Source: Symsagittifera roscoffensis
Lineage: Eukaryota; Xenacoelomorpha; Acoela; Convolutidae
Direction: 5' to 3'
DNA: 64,000 bases
Assembly: GCF_963678635.1 (NCBI RefSeq)
Contig: NC_087063.1
Coordinates: forward strand, 9,768,386-9,832,385
Shown here piece by piece: positions 10,784-21,850 of the stretch (position 1 is its first letter; each line of letters opens with the position of its first letter). Both the position numbers and the translations under genes were made by a program. Under the pieces are notes generated by a model that saw nothing but the letters and a program-made list of their open reading frames with translations, was not told the origin of the DNA and did no database searches.

Positions 10784-11495
10784 ATGCTGACTCCAAGTTT
10801 TTCTCAATAAAATCCTGAAAAGTTGCAAATGTTGTTTTTATTCCTTGTAGCAAAAGTTTGAACTGATACAATCCACATGGAGTAGTGGTTTTTGTTATTG
10901 TTTGACTAGCAGAAGACAAGACAACTTGTAGGTAGGCGTCCTTCAGTTCTAGTTGGCGAAGTATTTTGCGTTTTTAAGTTTCTCCGACATTTGATTGATG
11001 TTCGGTTGATGTTCTCCAACATTCGATTGATGAACATCAAAAGAATCTTTCAAATTTGCATTAGTCACTTTGTTTGCTTTGTAGTGACAAATGCGAAAAA
11101 TCCTACCAACTAGTTTTTCCTTCAGAACAGGTCGGCTTGCCCAATCAGGCCGCCTTCTACTGCTTCAAGAACTTCAGAAATCACCCTATCATGAATCTGT
11201 TCTTTCAATTGATGACGTCACTCTAAAGTAAATTTTCTTGAACCCGGAATGTTTTTTGTCACTGCCGAGGACCCAATAGTTTGTGCTATTGTAATTGTTT
11301 GAAGTTTCAATATTCAATTCAAGAATAAAAACCGAATCATCTTAGATATCCTTGCGATGAGCAATGGGTACTGAGTTTTTTATCACACAGTTACATAGCG
11401 AACTGCTTTCTTATCAAGGCAATCAACAGCAAAAACTAAACTGTTTTTTTTATCCTTATTAATTTCTTCATCATATCTTTGATCTTGGTTCATGG
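10784..11495 (-). pseudogene. Gypsy-type pol fragment (reverse transcriptase palm)
   Basis: The minus strand encodes a recognisable Ty3/gypsy RT segment. 'ELKDAYLQV' holds the first catalytic Asp block, followed by 'TTPCGLYQFKLLLQGI' and 'TTFATFQDFIEKNLES'. Upstream (11000-11495) only scattered matches remain, with several stops. The host element is split by E1 at 11496 and by the MITE at 10783. Its gag region lies beyond E1 at 20994-21850, in the same orientation. The enzyme would copy element RNA to DNA; this copy is dead. Confidence 0.75.
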
Positions 11496-11905
11496 TGGAA
11501 CCTGATCTAAACTATATTTTATGATTGGATAAATTGGATATTTTACCACTGTAAAGTATTTAATATTAACCAATCATAATCCATCTAACTAACAACCCAC
11601 TTATTTGTAAGTGCTGAAACTACTTGTAATTTCAGCACCAGAGAGATTTGAATTTAACTTAGAAATTAGTTGCCTCTCCAAAGGAACTTCAGCAGCCGCA
11701 ATAAACCAGTATACCCTAGATCTATTGAGCCTAGCAGAGACTAGTTAAACAACCTGAGACTAGATAGTATAAGAGTAAGATTAGGTTCGGTATCAGACTA
11801 AGAAGTTGCACGAATCTATCCGGCCGAAAATAAGATAGCGTGACGAGCAGACGGTGTACCCTAACCGAAAGTACTCTATGAGTTAACCCCAACGCTTCTA
11901 ACTCA
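11496..11905 (+). repeat. E1 5' LTR
   Basis: A 410-bp direct repeat of 20584-20993, starting TGGAACC and ending CTAACTCA (TG..CA). I count about 14 differences by eye, roughly 3.4% divergence. The flanking target duplication is ATGG: 11492-11495 on the left and 20994-20997 on the right. Related single LTRs lie at 47741-48103 (inverted) and 58085-58462. Confidence 0.95.
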
Positions 11906-11939
11906 TCACAATTCACAAAAAGGAATTTCTAAAAAATTA

Positions 11940-12416
11940 CAACCCCTTCGCAAAGGACCATACCAAATAATTGCCAAACCCACTGACGTAATATATAAAA
12001 TTACTAATTCAAACCAAAAAGAAATTGTTCAACATCCGAACAATCTATTGCCTTACTACCCCAAAGAGTACAGACTACGCGAATTAACTCAATTGTATTC
12101 TTTCACAGGTTTAAAAGTTATTCAAAGTCATCCACATACGGAAAAAGAAATAGATGAACAAAACGACATTCATCATGGAAAACAAAATACAAAACCAACT
12201 ACAACTCAAAACAATACAAAAAAGCTAGATCAAAAAATACCTCAAAAAGAAAGGAAAAATAGGAAAATGATAAAAGAAATTTTACCACAAGAACAAGTCG
12301 AGAAATCAGAACATAGAGAGTCATCACGACTTAGAAATCAACCACGTAAAAACTACAAAAAATTCATCCCACAATCTAAAATATTAAAGAAAGTTGAATT
12401 TCAAAAACAACTTTAA
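11940..12416 (+). pseudogene. Integrase C-terminal tail of the E1 family
   Basis: The frame reads from just inside the 5' LTR: 'LRKGPYQIIAKPTDVIYKI', then 'IVQHPNNLLPYYPKEY'. This matches the short beta-barrel (SH3-like) domain that ends many gypsy integrases. A Lys/Gln-rich charged tail of about 100 residues follows and ends with TAA at 12416. There is no ATG near the start, and the catalytic core is absent because of the internal deletion. The tail 'SRLRNQPRKNYKKF' is typical of the basic end of a pol polyprotein. Confidence 0.7.
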
Positions 12417-13241
12417 TTTTAAAACCCTCGCACCTCTCGATCATATTGAATCTTCATTTTTTAAAATAACATGCTGACAAAACACGCAACAATTCTAGTT
12501 CAAATTCAGCCAATAGGAGTCATTCAATCTGTCACCTTCTATAACTATAACACCAACCTATTAGACGAAAGATATTAAACTCCAGGCATATCTATAACTA
12601 TAACTTTACAACCTCCAGGTCAAAAATAAGCAAACCACTCAGACTTGACAACTAAAATAAATACCACCATAATATCATAACCCTCCCTTATCTAATAACG
12701 CAAAGATCAAAAATATTTTCCCAACTTAGACCTCAAAAACCCTCCAACCAAAAATGGTAAATTAGCCTAAAGTAAAAATACGACCGTATTTATTTGGCCT
12801 AAAATACAAAATCTCAAAAAAACCCCAGATCACCTGACAAACAAAAATAAAGCAAAGAGGACCTCCCGAACACCATAAAATTAGCCCCCAACAACTTTTC
12901 ACAAAACTCAACCCACTTGTCAAAAAATCAATAAATAACTCGACCACACTTGAAAATCGCCCCAAACAACAAAAAATATTCGACCAAGAAATCATTTCTT
13001 AAATGCTCTTCTCTCGATCAGTCAATATATTTAAAAATACAACTTTCAACATTTTCATAAACTTTTTCACAATACTTAAACTTTTATTCATATTTCTCTT
13101 TGATACCTTTGAAGCTTTTATAATAATTTTAATCATTTTTTGCAACATTTTTTAATTTTCTACTCCCTATTTGAAATATATCTCCAACTTTCCCAAATCA
13201 TTGACCATATTCACAGGTACGATAACCCAAAGTTTATTTAA
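12417..13241 (+). other. E1 spacer between pol tail and membrane ORF
   Basis: About 800 bases without a supported gene. The part from about 12900 onwards is conserved in E3 (from about 62120), including the words 'aacccacttgtcaaaaaa' and 'gaagaaatcatttctt', so it is part of the family and not a private insertion. A minus-strand frame at 12762-12995 looks like a by-product. The stretch may hold the leader or splice signals for a subgenomic transcript (inference). Confidence 0.5.
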
Positions 13242-13430
13242 ATGATACGAACAATTTTTAGAAGATCAGATATTTTTTTACTATTTGTAATTTTTATAAC
13301 ATTTTTATCATCCCTAATATTGACAATGTGCAAATGTATAAAAAAGGCAATAATCACATTTGCTTTAGCAACAATCCTTTTAATTCTTTTCCTTGAAGAA
13401 TACTACAATAAAAATCAATTTTTTCAGTAG
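13242..13430 (+). CDS. Small membrane ORF of E1 (two hydrophobic segments)
   Basis: A 62-codon frame starting with ATG. It has two hydrophobic stretches, 'IFLLFVIFITFLSSLIL' and 'AIITFALATILLILFL', separated by a short Cys/Lys-rich loop ('MCKCIKKA'), then 'EEYYNKN'. It ends with TAG at 13428-13430. E3 keeps a recognisable counterpart at 62451-62636, also ending in a stop, though broken by an earlier TAA. The frame continues open beyond the TAG into ORF-A. No family is recognised. It could be a leader or membrane-anchor peptide, or the region may be intronic, since tttttttcag-type sequence precedes the TAG. Confidence 0.5.
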   Translation: MIRTIFRRSDIFLLFVIFITFLSSLILTMCKCIKKAIITFALATILLILFLEEYYNKNQFFQ

Positions 13431-14573
13431 AAAAAATCAGTCAGAATACTTTCAAAAATTGCTAACCAACAATCACACAATCAGTCTTCACCGACATCAT
13501 CCCAAGAAAGCCCGACAATACCTACAACTACCCAAAACCCCCAAATATCCACACGAATTTCTTTCCAAGATAACCCATACACTTTTGAAGAACGACACGC
13601 TCGCTTATCCGAACCATTAGAACCAGTTCAGCGACAGGCACCCCTAAGTGAACCAACATATAATTTATACCCAACATTACCACAAGAATTAAGTAGAATA
13701 AGACACATTAGTCAAAATCAGAATACAATTGAAATAAATAGACAAATTATACATCCACGACGAAATAGAAATTTTCAAACCCCCCGAGTTCATTTTGATA
13801 TACCTCAATCCCCATCACCAATTACTCCAGAAAACCCAAATAGCACATTACCAGAAACCCCTACACTTCTTTCACAACGTAGCACCTCAAGTAAACCCTC
13901 AGATTACTTAGGTTCAACACCAACATCTGAACCAATACGTGACAATCCCTTTAACCCCCCCAACCAAACATCGCGACTACCATATTGGACAACACACTCA
14001 TTCACACAAGGTGAACCAAATTTAATAATTGACCCAATAGATATTTCTACGGATACAACAACATCATCATCACTACCAGAAACATTATCACTACCATCAA
14101 CACTATCAATAAGCCAGATTTCACCGACGCCTTTCCCCCTAAATTTTCCAAATAATCTCGACGCTAGATATCGAGAACAATCATCAACAAATATCCCTTT
14201 AAGATTAGATTGGAACACGTTCACAGCACCCGCACCATTATTTGGACAACATCCAGAAAGTAACCGACTCCACAATTGGGCACTCAATAGACTACAATAT
14301 AGACAAGACATCCACGAAGACATTCGTGACCATAACATCCAAATACTCCAACACAATAGTCTACAATTAAAATTCGAAAACACGATTAAACTTAACAACA
14401 TTGTTCAACATCCTTACCAATTAAAACCACCCAATATAACAGCTCAATCGCTACCACCACCATTTATAACAACTGAAGTAATATATAAACACGACAGATT
14501 TACCAAAAAGACAATTGGTTACATCACATTTTATAACCCATACTCAGGATTATCATACACATGTATATTCTAA
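13431..14573 (+). CDS. ORF-A: 381-codon open frame without ATG, E1 post-pol module
   Basis: The frame is open from 13431 to the TAA at 14573. I found no in-frame ATG, and no TTG, CTG or GTG either. The product would be Pro/Ser/Thr-rich at the start, then contain 'DNPYTFEERHARLSEP', a basic patch 'HPRRNRNFQTPRV', a Ser/Thr-rich centre, and a conserved block with 'LDARYRE', 'LRLDWNTF', 'APAPLFGQH' and 'LHNWALNRLQYRQDI'. It ends with 'IGYITFYNPYSGLSYTC'. The second half is well conserved in E3 (63209-63577) and recognisable in E2. It must be reached by splicing (acceptor ttttttcag at 13419-13427), stop read-through or frameshifting. I do not recognise the family. Confidence 0.7.
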   Translation, partial: KKSVRILSKIANQQSHNQSSPTSSQESPTIPTTTQNPQISTRISFQDNPYTFEERHARLSEPLEPVQRQAPLSEPTYNLYPTLPQELSRIRHISQNQNTIEINRQIIHPRRNRNFQTPRVHFDIPQSPSPITPENPNSTLPETPTLLSQRSTSSKPSDYLGSTPTSEPIRDNPFNPPNQTSRLPYWTTHSFTQGEPNLIIDPIDISTDTTTSSSLPETLSLPSTLSISQISPTPFPLNFPNNLDARYREQSSTNIPLRLDWNTFTAPAPLFGQHPESNRLHNWALNRLQYRQDIHEDIRDHNIQILQHNSLQLKFENTIKLNNIVQHPYQLKPPNITAQSLPPPFITTEVIYKHDRFTKKTIGYITFYNPYSGLSYTCIF

Positions 14574-17173
14574 AAATATTGATATTTCAACAAATCTTTT
14601 TTCTAATATTTTCCGATCAGAACACAAATCCTTCTCCTCGCACAGGCCCCCAGGACTTTTAGTAACACACTACGATTGTGAAGAAAATGAACAAAAAACA
14701 CTACACAAATATGCAATAAATCAAGTATCACAATGCGAAACAGAACCAGAAGCTATAGAAACTACAAATGTAATAGCGACACTGTATTCAAAAGCCCGAG
14801 CAACAACAGTCGCAGGATATAAGTTTACAGCAATATTTTCCGAAAAGAAAGTACATTGTTCACAAGTTTCAAACGGAAATAAAAACCGACTTGACCACGA
14901 ATCATTCTACCAAAGTAATATAGAACGACTTCTACATCTAAATCCCGATGATTGTAAAAACGAGCTACTTAGACTAAATATCACAAGAAATAAAAACACC
15001 GACAGAAAACTAGTATATTTTCAAGTCTTTGCCGATTCTGTACATCAAGCAGAACTTGAAAGATATCAAGGACGTATAAAACTAGATAAAAAATACCCAT
15101 ACAACGGCGCACACGGAGATTAACTTATGACATACACGATAAGCACTGGATACCACACATTGGAATAAATAATCCATCAAACTGCAAAGCAGACACAAAA
15201 AATAAAGGATATCAAGAAATAATGTTTTTCGATTGGAAAATACAACTCGAAACAATACAACTCACACGAGATTTATCCGACAACACAATGATCTATCAAG
15301 GAATTAGATTACCTTGTAAAAACGATCAAGGTTATTGTGATCCTACAACACGGACACAAGCAACAATTGTTTGGTTTCCCGAAGATACATGCACAACATT
15401 TCAAGTAGCGAAAATACACGCTCGAATGATAAAATTTCACGAAAAAATTTTTATAGAATCAATTCCATACAAACAAGTCCATCCATCACGAAAACAAAGT
15501 ACTGATTTCCGAAATATCCATAATATAGAAAATAAATTAACACGTTTCCAAATATATCAAGAAACAGAAATCGCATGCAAATACAGGAACCCACTTTACA
15601 AAACACAATATTCTGAAATACTAGTTGAATACGAAAAAGGTTTCGACATGACCACTGGAAAAATAAAATTTGACCCTTATGCCACAGGTCACCCTCTAAA
15701 CGAAGGAACATCATATATACCAGTTAACTTTCAAAAAAGCAATGGTCAACCTGGTGGAAAACTAAAGCCACATGACACTAGAAGTGCACGTTTACAAGAA
15801 CTATCACTAATGAATAACACTTATTTTGGTAATATACACTATGATATCCATTTACTATGATATCCACACGATTAGTCGAACTTTTCAAGAAATATCACTC
15901 TCCGAATTAGAAACACTTCACCAACTACGCGAATTAAAAAGGACACAAATCCTACAATCGCTCGCTCTAGCAGTATTAAAAACACCCTACGCAGGATATT
16001 TATTGTCAGGAAATAGATCAAATTTTCTAGACTACGAAGGAAACATTTTATGGTTTTATACTTGTACCAAAAAAGTATCACCACTATATGTTTTTGAAGA
16101 TAAACGCTGCTATAAAAGAATCCCTATATTTTATAAAATAAGGTACATTTTGTTGACACACTTTCAAGACGAACATATTTTTGGGATACCGCAGTCCCAT
16201 GTGGATCAGAATATAGCCACAATGTAGTACAATTGAACCCTGATGAAGATAAATATTATCTTCTTACTCCATACCCTACGTTAATGCAATCACTCAAAAA
16301 ATTTTCACCCGAAAGCATCAGAGCTATTGCCCGTAATCCAAATATTGATTTACAATCACTTGGAATATATTCAAACTCAGATATCCAACACCACATTAGA
16401 ACAAAACAATTCCAAGAATTATTAACACAAATGGACACTATATAAAGACAATCAGTTGATCAAAATTTACGAAAACTTGCCGAAACCGCAGGATTTGCAG
16501 ATATTTATACACAAGATTATAGCGGATATTTTAGAGACATTAAAGACTATATATAAATCTAAACGGTGAAAAATACAGACCACAAGATATTTCACCTATA
16601 AATATTTTTAGCTTTGTTACCTTAAAAAATGAAATTCTCGATTTTCTAGGATGGCCCTATTACATCTTAGAAAAATTAACTATCCTATACGCAATGTTTA
16701 ACTTTATAGGATTTCTTTTTTCACTTTTACAAGGAATCTATAACACATGCGCTATACACAAACAAGTAAATAGACAAGCAAGTGTAGCACGCATACTGTT
16801 TGCAGGATTTTTTGGAATTTTTTCTTCATCAATAAACAAAATTCTTCTAGACGCACAAATAAAAGAATATAATACAAAAATAGCGACAAGACAGAACACG
16901 TACGACGAAGAACATAACAACATAGAAGTAACACCTACCGCACCACAATTGCCACGCCTACCACATAACCATCCATTATCCTTAGTCCCACGTAATTTCC
17001 GAAACCTAGCAATAACACATAACCCAAATTTTAGACCAAATATATCGCAAAGTCCCATACAACATATAATGACACATCATTCACAAGATGATAATACATA
17101 TAAACAAATTATAGAACAACCCCATACCACCGCTCTTCAGTCTCAAAATAATCATTTTTTTAGCCCACGATGA
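14515..17173 (+). pseudogene. ORF-B: envelope-like glycoprotein of E1, broken
   Basis: ORF-B begins in a frame overlapping the end of ORF-A. Open pieces are 14515-15123, 15222-15860, 15826-16227, 16233-16445 and 16568-17173, separated by stops or shifts. Features: a 'THYDCEENE' block near the start, many regularly placed Cys, 'GYCDPTTRTQATIVWFPEDT' with a nearby Cys, and near the end a long hydrophobic stretch ('MFNFIGFLFSLLQGIYN', then 'ARILFAGFFGIFSSSINKIL') before a hydrophilic tail. Position after pol, Cys pattern and C-terminal membrane anchor point to a membrane-fusion (Env) protein; the 'T.VW' plus Cys pattern is reminiscent of chuvirus-type glycoproteins captured by LTR elements, which is an inference I could not test. 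At least four lesions make this copy non-functional. Confidence 0.6.
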
Positions 17174-18840
17174 GCCGACAACTTGGATCCCTACACCGCT
17201 CAAATTCCCACTCAACCAACCTCCACACTCCAATCCCAATAATCCCACTTTTTGCTTTCCCACCACCCGATTTCCCAACTATTAATATACCATCAAGCAC
17301 GAATTCGGATACTAACTCAGATATTTCAGTTTTATACTCCATCTCACAACTTAATAACTCTAATATAGAAACCCCTGACAAATTTGCAGACTCCGAACCA
17401 TCTCCATCCAATAGTTTTCAAACCAGCTACTCAGTTTTTTCAATACCCTCTTTTCAACCAATCCCTCCAAAAAATTCACTCCCAGCCGTTTCCACTCCTT
17501 CTTATGCTTCGCAAGTAACCCCAACCTACTCTCCACTTCATTCCGACCCATCATCTAATAATTCTCCAGATACCCCCCAAATTTCCCATAAACTCGATAA
17601 TTTTATCACCCTACAACAACAGTTAATACACCCTAACACCCTCACCATACATCAAATTTCATCCACAATAAATTCCTCAAACCCACCTACTCCTACACCC
17701 TCCTCAGCTTACACTACATCATTAGCACAATCATCCACATCCACCGAAACATCTAATAGCACTAACCGAGCTTATCGCACTTTTAAATAGAAATTCCCGA
17801 ACCATCCATTCCCGACCAAACCAGGAACAGCCTGCGAATATATTAATCATCCACAACACACCAACACAAAAGATTTTCTAGCAATCACCTTACCCTCATT
17901 CCCACAATATACATTAAACACACCTAACGACACTAACGACACACGTAGTTTTGTAGATGAACATGTTTTAATGCCCACACTTCACTGGACAGCATATTAC
18001 CATTTTACTAATCCCCTTTGCCTGCCACTATTCAGTACTCATGACGACATAGAAAAGAATAAAAATATGCTACATAGACTCACCGCAACCTTAACACCTA
18101 GACAATTTACTTATGTAGGATATAAAAAATTACTAAAAACATTCACTGCACCTCGAGCTAACGAATTTACAATAGAATATTACGACCATAATATCATCCG
18201 AACTAATCAAGACCAATTTCTAGATGACGACCGCTTCGCTAACCCACAACTAACAGAAAAATTTTTCATCAAAACGTCATATGTATTCACACTTAATATT
18301 TTTGATAGAAAATATGATCACATCATTTCTGAAGCACTAAATGATATTCAAGCTTACGAAAGTTTCAAAGACAAATTTCAGTTATTTTCACTAACCTTTC
18401 ACCTCCTTGCACCACATGAACGCGATTTGAACTGTTCACACGACATTATGTTACGCACTAAACAGACTCATACATATACATATTATCGTTTTATACAAAA
18501 TCATTTTGATTTGCACACTCCATCAAGACAACCTCACCATCGTTTTCAGTTTCTTAACTCAAAATACACGTCACCATTTTTTCTAAATTTTACATATTGC
18601 ATTAAAGATACTAACCTCCACGGCATCCTCCGCAATTATGACCCAGTAACACAAATGTATATATTTTGTCCCATCACGAAGACCTTTAACGCCGAAGAAT
18701 CCAGACCCTTCCTTATCCCACATGAATTTATCCAGCCTATAGAAATCCCAATATTAGAATTCATTCACAATACTAAATATAATCACAAAATATATAACCT
18801 CATTCAAAACGCACCCTATGAGTTTGCAGTAGGCACCTAA
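17170..18840 (+). pseudogene. ORF-C: last ORF of the E1 module, one in-frame TAG
   Basis: It starts at ATG 17170, which overlaps the stop of ORF-B as ATGA. The first 206 codons are Ser/Pro/Thr-rich and end at TAG (17788-17790). The same frame then continues open for 350 codons to TAA at 18840. In E2 the position of this TAG holds a sense codon in 'VFKPKHPN', so the stop is a private mutation in E1. The second part looks globular: 'LTPRQFTYVGYKKLLKTF', 'RFIQNHFDLH', 'SPFFLNFTYCIKDTNLHGIL' and 'EFIQPIEIPILEFI'. It has few Cys, no signal peptide and no membrane segment. I recognise no family. E2 preserves parts at 49202-49495 and 50417-50692. Confidence 0.6.
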
Positions 18841-20583
18841 GAACTAAAAACCATTAAAGCACTTCAATTGCTTTGGCCACTGCTCCAAACTAAAAACATC
18901 ATTCGCATACTAGCAAAATTACTAACAACATCGGACATGATACACGACATCTTCCCCCACGGCTTTTTCCCAGACGATTAACAGGTAAGTATAATTTAAA
19001 AATATTCTTCACTAATAAATTTAAATTAGTACTAACCATTCTTTATTCATGTTTTTTTTACATTTCTAGTCTTCATACCACGATCATCTGCAAAAAACGG
19101 AAAAGAAAAATAAAAAAATAAACTTGTTAAATATCTTCTAAACTTCATTAATATTTTGCACAAGATAATATAATAAAATTCATACCAAATGTAATAAATT
19201 ATTTTATAAATTGTTTCCCCATAAAACAGTAAATTTAATTACGATGAAAATTTATAACTTTAAATTTTCCCAAAAAAGCAGTAAATTTGAAATTCTATGT
19301 AATAAATTGATAAAACGAAAATGCAGTACTAACCTTTTGATATTTTCATTCACTCGCACAAGAATTCTATCCAAACTCGCACAGCTCGCCCACGAAGAAT
19401 TGTTTAAATAATGATTTTGAGTTTCAAGTTTTAACACTCAACAACTCTAACACGCGATAACAAGTTTCAAACTTTCCTTTAACCCGGTTGGAAAGGAATT
19501 ATATACTAAACCAAACTAACCAAGGCAGGTTACTAAACACCACAAATCATAAAATAACAGTATGACTAAGAAAAGAAAACCAACGGTACCCAAACCGGAT
19601 TAACCCAGTTTAAAACTGGATAATTTATTCTTTTAAAGACTATTATAAAGTCTAAGAAAGAAATCATAAAACACAAAAAAGTCGCAAGACAAACCCATAC
19701 CAAAAACAATTTGATTTTTGAAAAAAGGACACAACCAAAGAAACATAAGAAAGACCAACACAAACCCAACATAAAACGTTATCACATAACAAGACATCTC
19801 AAAGAAACAGCACGAAATCATACTCCCACTCCTGGCCTAACCCACCAGAGAGGACGTCCTGAGCATGCTCTATAGCCGGCCTAACCCTACGCGCTACATC
19901 CACGCTTTGTGACCACACTTCTATTTTTAATAAGAGGTACTCAAGGGTGAGTAACTCTTCAAAATAACCGAACTAAAACAAAATGCTTTTGTGAAAAGAA
20001 CTAACTAAATTCATGATTAAAAAACCGAACTAATAAAATTTTATAAAATGTAAATTATACCTTGAGTATATAGATCAACACACAACAACAAAGACGAACA
20101 TCCAAAGACAAAAGGATTCCATCACACTCGAACAAGAATGGCTAACCACAACCGATATGCCGTCCACAATCACAACTCAAAGGATTTAGAGTACGACTTG
20201 ACTTCGCAGAAAAGGACTTCATTGAACTAGACCAATGACCACCTCGATATTCAAGTATACGTGCAGATCCCAGTTACGAGGCATCCCTTCAACACACGAT
20301 CTCCACGCCATTCCCAGACGAGGTTGAACACAAAACAAGTTCTCTACATAATACAGAAAAACCCGTCATAGCAAACCATTTTGAAATCAGATTGATTTGA
20401 TTGGGGAACCCAGTCGTTGTCACAAGGCGACACAACGATTGATGTTCCTAACTCCAGCGTCCTGGAACTTCTTTAACAAGAGGAACCGGACTAGAATATG
20501 ATGTTCGCCAAATACCAACGTTCATCATCCATCCTTTGAATTGCAGAAAGATAATTCTAAAAACTCTGTAAAACCCGGATGGG
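18841..20583 (+). other. E1 3' untranslated region and polypurine-like tract
   Basis: About 1.7 kb without a gene between ORF-C and the 3' LTR. It contains a plausible intron donor 'acaggtaagtat' (18982-18993) and acceptor 'tttctag' near 19070, several short frames that look accidental, and 'aaaacccggatggg' directly before the LTR. E2 has a similar word (ccccggaaagag, minus strand) at the same place, which supports it as the plus-strand priming tract. Confidence 0.55.
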
Positions 20584-20993
20584 TGGAACCTGATCTAAAC
20601 TATATTTTATGATTGGATAAATTGGATATTTTACCACTGTAAAGTATTTAATATTAACCAATCATAATCCATCTAACTAACAACCCACTTATTTGTAAGT
20701 GCTGAAATTACTTGTAATTTCAGCACCAGAGAGATTTGAATTTAACTTATAAATTAGTTGTCTCTCCAAGAGAACTTCAACAGCCGCAATAAACCAGTAT
20801 ACCCTAGATCTATTGAGCCTAGCAGAGACTAGTTAAACACCCTGAGACTAGAAAGTATAAGAGTAAGATTAGGATCGGTATTAGACTAAGAAGCTGCACG
20901 AATCTATCCGGCCGAAAATAAGATAGCGTGACGAGCAGACGGTGTACCCTATCCGAAATTACTCTATGAGTTAACCACAACGCTTCTAACTCA
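20584..20993 (+). repeat. E1 3' LTR
   Basis: 410 bp, the same length as the 5' LTR, differing at about 14 positions by eye. It ends CTAACTCA and is followed by the ATGG target duplication. It then resumes the minus-strand gypsy sequence that is interrupted at 11495. Confidence 0.95.
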
Positions 20994-21850
20994 ATGGGTA
21001 CATTCGAACTTGCGCTTTGTTTCGTTTTGCATTTTAAATGAAGTGTCCCAGCTTTCCACGCGTCTTACAGAAAGCTTTGGTTCACTATTCTAGGTCACTT
21101 TATTTCGGTTGAGCCTTTTCCCATCACAGCACAGACTGTATCAATCTCGTTACTCGTAGAACTAGTAAACGCGGCAAGGTTCTATACATTCTGGACAAAT
21201 GACACTGCTTCATTCAAGAACGTTTTCTCATCAGACTGTGTACCATTATTCAACCCACATTCATGATCAGCATTCCAATTCAACTAAAAGAAGGAGCACT
21301 ATCAATTTGCTTTTTCAATTCCCCATATCAAAAATCTTGTTGCTGCTTTCCTCAAATTGTTGAAAAAATTGGAAATAGTTTCATCCGAATTTCGTAGTGT
21401 GCTGTAAAAGTTTGCTCGCTCCGCGTAAATCAATTTCTTCGTGGCTCCTAAAAAGGAAGATCAGCTTTTTCCATTTCTGTGAGAGTCATCTCAACTAATT
21501 TTTACAAATGCACAATGTACGTCAACTTTTCCAGTGCTGATTTTCCAATCCGGATATGAAGATATTAGTTATTTGATAGACTGCCCCAAAACGCCAGTTG
21601 CTTCTTCATCGATATTTTTCTCTACGCGACTCTTTGCGCAGAACTATATCAACGAGGCTCTTGCATTGTCAATGTCATCTAGAGATTATTCGGTTTTTCC
21701 TGGCAGTGTCATAACTATAGTGCCTCAAAGTAACCACTTTGAGGTTTTCAGCGATCAATTACAAAAGTTGATTCAAATCAATGTTGGAACAGGCAGCTCA
21801 ACCTCAAGTAAATTTTTGTTCCGGCTTTCGATACGAAAGTAACGGAATAT
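20994..21850 (-). pseudogene. Gypsy gag fragment, 5' side of the element split by E1
   Basis: Read on the minus strand, patches in several frames give a gag-like region: 'LGATKKLIYAERANFYST' then 'SDETISNFFNNLRKAATRF', which resembles the retrotransposon gag domain. Nearer E1 is a worn zinc-knuckle-like 'CKTRGKLGHFI'. Further upstream, 'LFANDIDDEEATGVLG'-like words are visible only with frame changes. Orientation and position match the RT fragment at 10784-11495, so one gypsy element spans the E1 insertion. Assignment rests on motif appearance only. Confidence 0.5.

Larger units (their letters stand above)
11496..20993 (+). mobile_element. E1: LTR retroelement with deleted gag-pol and retained post-pol module
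   Basis: A 9.5-kb element with complete ends, 410-bp LTRs and a 4-bp target duplication, inserted into a minus-strand gypsy element. Coding content starts immediately after the 5' LTR with the last part of an integrase, so primer site, gag, protease, RT, RNase H and the integrase core are missing. Downstream come a small membrane ORF, ORF-A, envelope-like ORF-B, ORF-C and a ~1.7-kb untranslated 3' region. Before the 3' LTR lies a weak purine-rich stretch (20571-20583). A 4-bp duplication and a C-terminal SH3-like integrase tail suggest the Ty3/gypsy superfamily. It could be moved only by proteins from a complete relative, which is not in this window. Confidence 0.9.

Noticed and set aside
13904-14401. 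165-codon minus-strand ORF inside E1
   Set aside because: It is the antisense shadow of the conserved plus-strand ORF-A.
17788-17790. TAG as a recoded sense codon (alternative genetic code or read-through) in ORF-C
   Set aside because: E2 has an ordinary sense codon at the aligned position, so the TAG is a private mutation in E1; other frames in the window end with all three stop codons.
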